64,000 bases of DNA from CBDHHC01 sp965263345. GTDB lineage: Bacteria; Pseudomonadota; Alphaproteobacteria; Rhizobiales; CBDHHC01. Where the stretch lies: positions 434,001 to 498,000 of the forward strand of contig CBDHHC010000006.1 in NCBI GenBank assembly GCA_965263345.1, read 5' to 3'. This document shows positions 16,929-24,248 of this stretch, one piece after another (position 1 is the stretch's first letter; each line of letters begins with the position of its first letter). A program made the translations under genes and the position numbers. A model generated the notes under the pieces. It worked only from the letters and a program-made list of their open reading frames with translations, was not told the origin of the DNA and searched no databases.

Positions 16929-18188
16929 TTACTGAGCGTCTAATCCATACAGTGAATGTAATGTTCTAACAGCTAATTCTGTATAATCTGCATCAATAAG
17001 GATGCTAATTTTAATCTCAGATGTGGTGATCGCCTGGATATTGATACCTTTTTCAGCCATAGCTGTGAACATTTGAGCGGCAACACCTGCATGACTTCTC
17101 ATGCCTATACCAATCACTGATATTTTAACGACATCTGTTGAGCCGATAAGATTGGAAAAACCAATTTCTGTTTTAGCACTTTCTATAACTCCAAGCGCTT
17201 TATCCAGATCTGTTGCGCGGACAGTGAATGTCATATCAGTGAAACGGCCATCATCCGATACGTTTTGTACAATCATATCAACGTTTATATCTGCATCTGA
17301 GAGAGGGCCGAATACACGAGCAGCAACTCCAGGTTTATCAGCTACTTGAAGTAATGTTACTTTCGCCTCGTCTTTTGCATAGGCGATACCACTTACAATT
17401 TGTTGTTCCAATATTTCATCCTCATTACAAACTAATGTTCCAGCTACGGATGCGTTTGTGTTATTTGATATTGGTATAGACCTTGGCGTTTCAAAGCTTG
17501 ATCTAACCTGCAGCTTTACATTATGGACCATTGCCAATTCTACAGATCTTGTCTGTAAAACTTTTGCTCCTAGAGAGGCCATTTCAAGCATTTCTTCATA
17601 TGAAACGCGATCAAGGCGTCTTGCTGAGGGCACAATCCGCGGATCGGTTGTGTATACTCCATCAACATCTGTGTATATATCGCATCTATCAGCGTTTAAA
17701 GCTGCAGCGATTGCTACTGCAGAGGTATCGGACCCACCTCTACCAAGGGTTGTAATGCGATTATTATCGCTAATACCCTGGAAACCAGCTATGACTGCAA
17801 CCTCTCCTTGTGTCACTCGATCTTTAAGCTCAGTGCATGGTATATCCAAGATTCTGGCCGAACCATGAGCATCCGATGTTTTCATTGGGATTTGCCAACC
17901 TAACCATGATCGGGCTGATATTCCCCTTGACTGTAAAACAATTGCCAAAAGGCCTGCGGTTACTTGCTCTCCCGATGATACAACAGCGTCGTATTCTTTT
18001 GTATCGTGTAATTTTGCAGCTTGCCTTGCCCATTCTACGAGTTGGTTTGTTTGACCAGCCATTGCAGAAACGATTACAGCGCAATTATGCCCTGCCTTTA
18101 CTTCACATTCAATGTGATTTGCTACATTCTGAATCCGCTCCAAGTCTGCAACTGAAGTTCCTCCAAATTTTAATACAAGTAACGCCAT
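16929..18188 (-). CDS. lysC: Aspartate kinase
   Basis: Phosphorylates aspartate as the first step towards lysine, methionine, threonine and diaminopimelate. The 419-residue protein has the N-terminal KFGGTSVADLERI nucleotide motif, TTLGRGGSDTSAVAIAAAL, TDVDGVYTTDPRIVP, and two C-terminal ACT domains (about 265-419) that usually bind lysine or threonine for feedback control. It lies 83 bases upstream of ptsP on the same strand and is divergent from ubiG, an arrangement common in Alphaproteobacteria. Confidence 0.96.
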   Translation of the reverse strand: MALLVLKFGGTSVADLERIQNVANHIECEVKAGHNCAVIVSAMAGQTNQLVEWARQAAKLHDTKEYDAVVSSGEQVTAGLLAIVLQSRGISARSWLGWQIPMKTSDAHGSARILDIPCTELKDRVTQGEVAVIAGFQGISDNNRITTLGRGGSDTSAVAIAAALNADRCDIYTDVDGVYTTDPRIVPSARRLDRVSYEEMLEMASLGAKVLQTRSVELAMVHNVKLQVRSSFETPRSIPISNNTNASVAGTLVCNEDEILEQQIVSGIAYAKDEAKVTLLQVADKPGVAARVFGPLSDADINVDMIVQNVSDDGRFTDMTFTVRATDLDKALGVIESAKTEIGFSNLIGSTDVVKISVIGIGMRSHAGVAAQMFTAMAEKGINIQAITTSEIKISILIDADYTELAVRTLHSLYGLDAQ

Positions 18189-18393
18189 ATATATTTATCC
18201 CGATAGCCTAATAGAAGCTTTATTTTTCAGTGACAATATTATTAAATTTCAAAGCTGAATTATGCCAACTATTTATTTTTAAAACTATTCATAGTCTTAA
18301 TAGGGCCGTCCTGCAATATTTGCTTTAACATTAGGTTTATCTGCAATATGCTCAAATGGCTAATGCATTATACACTTCAAATCAAGGAACAAT

Positions 18394-19137
18394 ATGGTTA
18401 ATTCTACTCTTGACAATGATGAAGTTCAACGTTTTGCAAAAATTTCTTCGGAATGGTGGGATTTAAATGGTAAATTTCGCCCGTTGCATATTCTTGGTCC
18501 AACTCGTCTAAAATATATCCATGAGCAGATTTGCACAAAATATGATCGTTCAGAGCATTCTGTGCTTAAATTTCAAGACTTGAGTCTTCTTGATATTGGA
18601 TGTGGTGGAGGACTTGTTGCAGAACCAATGGCCCGTATGGGGGCTCAAGTGACGGCAATTGATCCTGCACAAGAAAATATTGAGGCTGCCCATCTTCACT
18701 CTGAGAACCAGGGGCTTAAGATAAATTATCAAGTCAAGAGAGTTGAAGATCTTGTTCAAGAGGGCAACCAATTTGATATTGTTCTTTTGCTTGAGGTTAT
18801 TGAACATGTACCAGATATCAAAGCTTTTATAGGCCTTTGTCAGACCTTGGTTAAACCAGGTGGTATCCTTATTATATCCACACTTAATCGAACTTTAAAA
18901 TCATATGCTTTAGCAATTGTCGGAGCTGAGTATGTTTTGCGTTGGCTTCCTGTCGGTACGCATCAATGGAATAGATTTGTTACGCCAGATGAGTTAAGTC
19001 AAGCCATTGAAACTACTGGGTTAAATGTGGTCGACAAACGAGGGATGGTTTATCATCCTCTTCATGAAGAATGGTCTCTTTCGCATGATATGGATGTTAA
19101 TTATTTTATAACGGCAGAAAAAGATAATTTGCAATAA
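18394..19137 (+). CDS. ubiG: Ubiquinone biosynthesis O-methyltransferase
   Basis: SAM-dependent enzyme that performs both O-methylation steps in ubiquinone synthesis at the inner membrane face. The 247 residues begin with the family-specific EVQRFAKISSEWWDLNGKF and LHILGPTRLKYI, followed by the SAM site LLDIGCGGGLVAEPMARMGA and the later RFVTPDELSQAIE. AAGGA sits 5 bases before the ATG. It is divergent from lysC across a 205-base gap. Confidence 0.96.
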   Translation: MVNSTLDNDEVQRFAKISSEWWDLNGKFRPLHILGPTRLKYIHEQICTKYDRSEHSVLKFQDLSLLDIGCGGGLVAEPMARMGAQVTAIDPAQENIEAAHLHSENQGLKINYQVKRVEDLVQEGNQFDIVLLLEVIEHVPDIKAFIGLCQTLVKPGGILIISTLNRTLKSYALAIVGAEYVLRWLPVGTHQWNRFVTPDELSQAIETTGLNVVDKRGMVYHPLHEEWSLSHDMDVNYFITAEKDNLQ

Positions 19138-19154
19138 ACTAAGTGGTTAATATC

Positions 19155-19589
19155 TTAATTTTGATCTTCAGGTAATGTTGGTAATGGTTGAAAAGGAATG
19201 CCTTCATCCTCTAATTCTTTGATTTCATTGAAGCTTGCTTCACCATATATACCTCGTTCATCTGCTTCTTCATAATGAATCTTACGAGCTTCTTCTGCAA
19301 ATTTATCGCCCACATAGTCTGCGTTTTTTACAACTTCATCACGAACTTCACGTATTTTATCAATCGTTTCTTTTGGGAGTTTTGCGACGGCTTTTTCAAT
19401 TGCATTTCCAGCGCTCATAACTTCTGCCTGACCTAAATTGGGGGCCATTAAGGCTTTGGATACATCATTTGTTCCACATTTTAGGCAGGTTAAGAGTTTG
19501 TTTTTTGACTGTTTATCAAAGGCAGAGGAATTTTTAAACCATCCTTCAAACTCATGTCCATTTTTGCATATGAGTGCATAACGAATCAT
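19155..19589 (-). CDS. DUF1178 family protein
   Basis: A 144-residue protein with the DUF1178 start MIRYALICKNGHEFEGWF and a CLKCG pair that, with an upstream Cys, may bind zinc. The middle part is charged and helical (IREVRDEVVKNADYVGDKFA). Function is unknown. It overlaps the amidase gene by 4 bases (ATGA), so the two are translationally coupled, as in many alphaproteobacterial genomes. Confidence 0.9.
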   Translation of the reverse strand: MIRYALICKNGHEFEGWFKNSSAFDKQSKNKLLTCLKCGTNDVSKALMAPNLGQAEVMSAGNAIEKAVAKLPKETIDKIREVRDEVVKNADYVGDKFAEEARKIHYEEADERGIYGEASFNEIKELEDEGIPFQPLPTLPEDQN

Positions 19590-20452
19590 GGGGTCTCCAA
19601 AATATTCATATCAGATTTAATTAATGTTAGGTCAAATTCCCTATCATGTTGTAGTGAAGGAATGTTATTTCTAGCTTTTTCTACATTTTCCATATTAATT
19701 TCGGTGCAAATCCAACCTGGTTCGGTATCAGCTTCAGCTAAAATTTCACCCCAGGGAGAGATAATCATGGAATGGCCATAAGTTGATCGACCTGTCTCAT
19801 GATCACCACCTTGTGCTGCTGCAAATATAAAGCAACCTGTTTCAATTGCCCTTGAACGCAAAAGAATATGCCAGTGAGCCCTTCCTGTCTGTAGGGTAAA
19901 TGCAGCAGGTACTGATATGATTTTAGCTCCTGCTTTTGCAAGTGCCCTATAAAGATTTGGAAAACGTAAATCATAACATATTGTTAAACCTAATTTTCCC
20001 CATGGCAGATCTGTCACAACTGCTTGGTTGCCGGCCTTAAAGTTTTTTGACTCTAAATAGTTTTCTCCATTTGGAAGTTCGACATCAAACATATGAATTT
20101 TATCATATTTTGCCGATATTGTGCCATTTGGATTGATTAGATAAGAGCGGTTGGCGGCTTTTGTCTCCGTTAGCCTTACCGGTATTGCTCCTATATGAAG
20201 CCATATTTTTAATTCTTTTGCTAAATGGGTGAAAAATAACAATGCTTTACTGTTTTCTTCAGACTCTATTTTTTCAAAAAGAGGTTTCGTTCTGAGCTCC
20301 ATTAAAGAGGTATTTTCCGGTGTCAGTACATATTCCGCTCCGTCTTTGGCCGCTTCACGAATAAAGCGATCTGCCATATCAAGATTGGGTGAGGTCGTGA
20401 CTTTGGACCTCATTTGTACCAGAGCTGCACGGAATTGTTGAGTGTTTTGCAT
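19586..20452 (-). CDS. Carbon-nitrogen hydrolase (nitrilase superfamily; deaminated-glutathione-amidase-like)
   Basis: A 288-residue amidase with the full Glu-Lys-Cys triad: E46 in VLTPENTS, Lys in AKYDKIHMFDVELP, and Cys in LTICYDLRFPNLYRALA. Its length and sequence resemble Nit1/NitA-type enzymes that hydrolyse deaminated glutathione, which would suit the glutaredoxin gene 9 bases upstream, but the substrate is inferred. The order grxC, amidase, DUF1178 on one strand suggests a single operon. Confidence 0.9.
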   Translation of the reverse strand: MQNTQQFRAALVQMRSKVTTSPNLDMADRFIREAAKDGAEYVLTPENTSLMELRTKPLFEKIESEENSKALLFFTHLAKELKIWLHIGAIPVRLTETKAANRSYLINPNGTISAKYDKIHMFDVELPNGENYLESKNFKAGNQAVVTDLPWGKLGLTICYDLRFPNLYRALAKAGAKIISVPAAFTLQTGRAHWHILLRSRAIETGCFIFAAAQGGDHETGRSTYGHSMIISPWGEILAEADTEPGWICTEINMENVEKARNNIPSLQHDREFDLTLIKSDMNILETP

Positions 20453-20461
20453 ATGGTAAAG

Positions 20462-20731
20462 CTATGATTTTGACAATAATTCGTCAAGTTTCCCTTCTGT
20501 TTCAAGTGCATAGAGATCATCGCAGCCGCCCACATGATATTCATCAATAAAAATTTGTGGAACAGTGTTAACACCGCCTGAGATTTTTCTCATATTTGCT
20601 CTTTTTTCAGATGAGAATGTTACATCAATTTCTTCAAAATCAACATTTTTTTTATTCAAGAGGTGCTTTGCACGATGGCAATATGGGCACATCATTGTTG
20701 TATATACGATAATTTTCTTTTCTGAGCTCAA
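20462..20731 (-). CDS. grxC: Glutaredoxin 3 (GrxC-type)
   Basis: An 89-residue dithiol glutaredoxin with the CPYC active site at residues 15-18, TVPQIFID (cis-Pro loop) and GGCDDLYALE for glutathione binding. It reduces disulfides and mixed glutathione disulfides in the cytoplasm. The only possible start is TTG at 20731, with ACGGA 7 bases upstream; the frame is closed by a stop 21 bases further upstream with no ATG or GTG between, and the next ATG lies in the active site. Next downstream is the amidase gene. Confidence 0.92.
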   Translation of the reverse strand: MSSEKKIIVYTTMMCPYCHRAKHLLNKKNVDFEEIDVTFSSEKRANMRKISGGVNTVPQIFIDEYHVGGCDDLYALETEGKLDELLSKS

Positions 20732-20813
20732 TGGGATATCCGTTCTTATTCATTCCTGATTTTCATTTACTGTTACTCATATGAATATAGTAATTTAACA
20801 TATCATTTTAAAT

Positions 20814-21572
20814 TCAAAACTCTAGAATCTGCGGCTGAATCACTCTAGCGAGTGTTAAAATATCAACTTTATTTGCATTTGCCTTTTTTAAAGCTTTCGT
20901 ACAGGCATTAATTGTAGCGCCCGTGGTTAAAACATCATCAACCAGGACAATGTTTTTGTTTTCAACTTTAGAGTTGTTTGATTTTTGGATGATAAAAGCG
21001 CCTGATACATTTTTTTCTCGTTGCTTGCGTGTTTGTCCTACTTGGGCTTTGGTATTGCGCTTTCTTTTGAGGATGAGATGATCAATGGGAATATTGCTTT
21101 GTTGAGAGACGGCTTGTGCTAATAGTGAAGATTGGTTAAAGCGTCTTGACCATAATCGCCAGGGATGTAATGGAACTGGGACTATCAGATCTGCTTCTTC
21201 CAAGATGTCTTTACCTGCGTTTATGAGCCATTTCCCGAATAGTTGTAATCCTTCATGACGATCGGCATATTTTAAGCCATGTATGAGCGTGCGCATGGAG
21301 CCTGTAAATTCTGCAACAGTTCTGGCTCTATCGTAAATTGGTGGGTTTATTATTGCTGCTACAGATATGTGTGGTTGACCTACGTTATAGGGGAGAGGAA
21401 TTCCTAGTCGGTCACATATTGGAGGTACAATAAAATTGACGTTTGTCCAACATTGCGGGCATAAGGTATTTTGTTTATTTGTGGCTGTTCGACATGCGAT
21501 ACAGACTGGTGGAAGTATAAAGTCCGCGCAATATCGGAATGTCTTTCTGATATTTTTTGTTGTCCATCTCAT
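20814..21572 (-). CDS. ComF family phosphoribosyltransferase-like protein
   Basis: A 252-residue ComF-like protein with an N-terminal zinc-ribbon pattern (CIAC and CPQC) and a C-terminal PRPP-binding motif VLVDDVLTTGATINACTKAL. Typical middle motifs LIHGLKYADR, LIVPVPLH and RFNQSSLLA are present. ComF proteins function in DNA uptake in naturally competent bacteria; the role elsewhere is less clear. I chose the ATG at 21572; a TTG at 21593 lacks a ribosome binding site. The gene is divergent from the methyltransferase gene with only 41 bases between starts, so promoters must overlap. Confidence 0.9.
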   Translation of the reverse strand: MRWTTKNIRKTFRYCADFILPPVCIACRTATNKQNTLCPQCWTNVNFIVPPICDRLGIPLPYNVGQPHISVAAIINPPIYDRARTVAEFTGSMRTLIHGLKYADRHEGLQLFGKWLINAGKDILEEADLIVPVPLHPWRLWSRRFNQSSLLAQAVSQQSNIPIDHLILKRKRNTKAQVGQTRKQREKNVSGAFIIQKSNNSKVENKNIVLVDDVLTTGATINACTKALKKANANKVDILTLARVIQPQILEF

Positions 21573-21613
21573 AGAACCGTCATCATAGCTCAAAATTCAG
21601 GTAATAAGAAAAT

Positions 21614-22516
21614 ATGTCTGAGATTATACACATTTTTGATCGAGACCTTTTGAAGTCCAGGCGTTCAAGAATTGCGTCTGAAATCAAAAATTATGATTTT
21701 CTTTTGCAACGTGTTGCGGAGGATATGGAAGAGCGTTTGCAGACTGTTCTTAGAGAGTTTTCATTAGCGATTGATTATGGATCTCATCACGGTCTAATCG
21801 GAAATATGCTTTCCGCACATTCTCGGGTTGGCTCAGTCTTATTTGTAGATGATTGTCCTGAAATGCTGGCGCAGTGCAATGGGAACACGCAATTGCTTGA
21901 TATGGAAGTTCTTCCGTTTGAGAAAAATAGTGTTGATCTCATTTGTTCCGGTTTGAGTTTACAATTTGTGAATGATCTTCCTGGGGTATTTGTTCAAATA
22001 TGCAGAGCTCTAAAGTCTGATGGGTTGTTTATGGCTGCTTTGTTTGGTGGGCAAACCTTGTATGAGTTGCGTGAGGCTCTTGCAGTGGCTGAAGAAGAGT
22101 GTGATGGTGGAGTGAGCCCACGTGTTGCCCCTTTTATGGATATTCGTGATGGGGGAGCTTTGTTGCAACGTGCCGGGTTTGCATTGCCCGTGACAGACAG
22201 TGATGTTGTAACCGTTTCGTATGAGAGCCCGTTTCATTTAATGAGAGACCTTAGAGGAATGGGGGCGACAAATATTTTATGTGATCGGCGGAAAGTTCCT
22301 TTGGGACGTCAAACCTTGATGCGAATGGTTGAGGTTTATCATGATCGGTTTGGGGGGGCTGATGGACGTATTCCAGCGACATTTGAGATCGTTAGTTTGA
22401 GTGGATGGGCGCCACATGAGAGTCAGCAAAAACCTCTCCGTCCAGGTTCTGCGAAGGTGCGACTTGCGGATGCTTTGGGTGTTGAAGAAAAGGGTGCGGG
22501 GGATAAGGCAGAGTGA
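21614..22516 (+). CDS. SAM-dependent methyltransferase, BioC/NDUFAF5-like
   Basis: A 300-residue class I methyltransferase-fold protein resembling the mitochondrial complex I assembly factor NDUFAF5 and BioC. The SAM region is degenerate: AIDYGSHHGLIGNML replaces the usual DxGxGxG, then LFVDDCPEML and EVLPFEKNSVDLICSGLSLQ, a BioC/NDUFAF5-like stretch, follow. NDUFAF5 hydroxylates rather than methylates, so the catalysis here is uncertain. Its divergent pairing with comF is standard in Alphaproteobacteria. Confidence 0.82.
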   Translation: MSEIIHIFDRDLLKSRRSRIASEIKNYDFLLQRVAEDMEERLQTVLREFSLAIDYGSHHGLIGNMLSAHSRVGSVLFVDDCPEMLAQCNGNTQLLDMEVLPFEKNSVDLICSGLSLQFVNDLPGVFVQICRALKSDGLFMAALFGGQTLYELREALAVAEEECDGGVSPRVAPFMDIRDGGALLQRAGFALPVTDSDVVTVSYESPFHLMRDLRGMGATNILCDRRKVPLGRQTLMRMVEVYHDRFGGADGRIPATFEIVSLSGWAPHESQQKPLRPGSAKVRLADALGVEEKGAGDKAE

Positions 22517-22655
22517 GTAAAATTGTTAATCTTTTTTTATGTTCTCTCAAAGTTAAGGGATAAATTTTATTTAATTTTTTGTATTTTATAACATCGTTTA
22601 TTAAATATCAATTGTTCTCCTTCATAGTCAAATCGGAATTCTATGAAGGTAAGAT

Positions 22656-23807
22656 ATGTCTGACGTTTTGCATGATAAATCCAAGGTTGTGCATAATTGC
22701 TTTAGTAAAGAAATACTGAAGCAAATTGCTTACACGAAACCAGATTTATTGGTGGCGGCTATTGAGGCTTGTCCTGTTAATATTACTATTTCTGATTGTG
22801 AACAGGATGATATTCCACTTATCTATGTTAACCCGGCGTTTAGCGAAACGACAGGGTATGATCTTGAAGATATTCTGGGACAGAATTGCCGTTTTTTGCA
22901 AGGAGCAGATACAGAGCAAGGTTATATTCAAATGCTGCGTGACGCAATTGAGGAAGAACGCAGCATTGATTTGGAGCTGACCAATTATAAAAAGGATGGT
23001 TCACCATTTCTTAATGCTTTGAAAATGGCTCCTGTCCATAATGACCAGGGACATTTGATTTCTTTTATCGGTATTCAGAATGATATTACTGAGCAAAGAA
23101 AGAATGAAGTTACGGAAATTGAGCGTCAGAGACTGCAAGCACTTGGGCAGATGGCGGGAGGTGTTGCGCATCAGCTTAACAATTTGTTGCAGCCTGTTAT
23201 TTCGCTTATTTCACTTCATAAAAAAGATATATCCAGTGAGCATATCCGTCAGGATTTAGATATTGTTTTAGAGAGTGCACGTCAGGCTGCTGATGTGGTT
23301 CATGATGTGTTATCTTTTTCGCGAACAAAACCATCTCGTCTCGTGGAGACTCCTGTTGGTCCGCTCTTAAAGAAAACGGTAGAGTTTATTAAGACTTTGT
23401 TACCCACATCTATAGAAATCAAGCTGAGTATAGACGAAAATATAGAGAGTATTTCAGCTAATCTGGATGCAACCCAATTTAGCCAAGTGATGGCGAATTT
23501 GATGATTAATGCTTCGCAAGCGATGAAAGAGAATGGGAAAATATTCGTTGAGATGGGTCAGAACGTACCAGATTTTCTTACAATTTCAGTTTTAGATGAT
23601 GGGCCTGGAATTCCCTCAGAAATTCGTACAAAGGTGTTAGAGCCTTTCTTTACTACCCGTCCAGATGATGGTGGTACTGGTCTTGGTTTATCAGTTGTTT
23701 ATGGGATTATTAAGAGTTTTGGTGGACAGTTGAAAATCACTGAGGCACACCAAAATTCAGGTATGAATGGTTGTTGTATGAGTTTTACTCTGCCAGCTAT
23801 AAAGTGA
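22656..23807 (+). CDS. LOV-domain (blue-light) sensor histidine kinase
   Basis: A 383-residue soluble kinase. Residues about 35-147 form a LOV-type PAS domain with every canonical flavin residue visible: C78 in GQNCRFLQG (forms the light-induced flavin adduct), N110 and N120 in NYKKDGSPFLNALKMAPV, and Q141 in FIGIQNDITEQ. The phospho-acceptor H172 is in GGVAHQLNNLLQP, and the ATPase domain has NLMINASQAM, DDGPGIP and GGTGLGLSVVYGI. No membrane segment is present. A response regulator and chemoreceptor follow on the same strand, so it likely phosphorylates the regulator at 23839 in response to light; the partner is inferred from position. Confidence 0.93.
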   Translation: MSDVLHDKSKVVHNCFSKEILKQIAYTKPDLLVAAIEACPVNITISDCEQDDIPLIYVNPAFSETTGYDLEDILGQNCRFLQGADTEQGYIQMLRDAIEEERSIDLELTNYKKDGSPFLNALKMAPVHNDQGHLISFIGIQNDITEQRKNEVTEIERQRLQALGQMAGGVAHQLNNLLQPVISLISLHKKDISSEHIRQDLDIVLESARQAADVVHDVLSFSRTKPSRLVETPVGPLLKKTVEFIKTLLPTSIEIKLSIDENIESISANLDATQFSQVMANLMINASQAMKENGKIFVEMGQNVPDFLTISVLDDGPGIPSEIRTKVLEPFFTTRPDDGGTGLGLSVVYGIIKSFGGQLKITEAHQNSGMNGCCMSFTLPAIK

Positions 23808-23838
23808 TTATTTTTTTTGATTAGAAAAGTGTGAATTG

Positions 23839-24201
23839 ATGGCTAAGATTTTGTTAATTGATGATATGGTTTCTGTTCGAGCTGCGATTAAGTCCATTCT
23901 TGTAAGAGAAGGACATGATGTTGTCGAAGCTGAGGATGGTCAACAAGGTATTTCTCTTGCACAAAAGAACAGTTTAGACCTTGTTATTACAGATATCATG
24001 ATGCCTGTCTCAGATGGGGTCGATGTTATTTTAACTCTAAAAAATCATTTTAAGTCTTTACCTGTTATTGCGATGTCAGGAGGCTCCTCTCAAATCCCTG
24101 CTGATGCAGCGCTTATGGTTGCCCGTGAGAAGGCGGATGTTTGTCTGACAAAACCGTTTGAGAATGAAGAACTTTTACAAGCATTGGACCGTTTGCTGTA
24201 A
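23839..24201 (+). CDS. Single-domain response regulator (CheY-like)
   Basis: A 120-residue receiver domain with no output domain. The acidic pair D8-D9, phospho-acceptor D52 in LVITDIMMP, the Ser of IAMSGG and the Lys of CLTKPFENEE are all in place, so it should be phosphorylated normally. I chose the ATG at 23839 over the TTG just before it. It lies 31 bases after the LOV kinase and 47 before the chemoreceptor. It may act on the flagellar motor or relay phosphate to another protein. Confidence 0.93.
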   Translation: MAKILLIDDMVSVRAAIKSILVREGHDVVEAEDGQQGISLAQKNSLDLVITDIMMPVSDGVDVILTLKNHFKSLPVIAMSGGSSQIPADAALMVAREKADVCLTKPFENEELLQALDRLL

Positions 24202-24248
24202 ATTTTGATGATGAGTTGAGTTTTTTTAATTTAAAGGTCTGTCGCACA

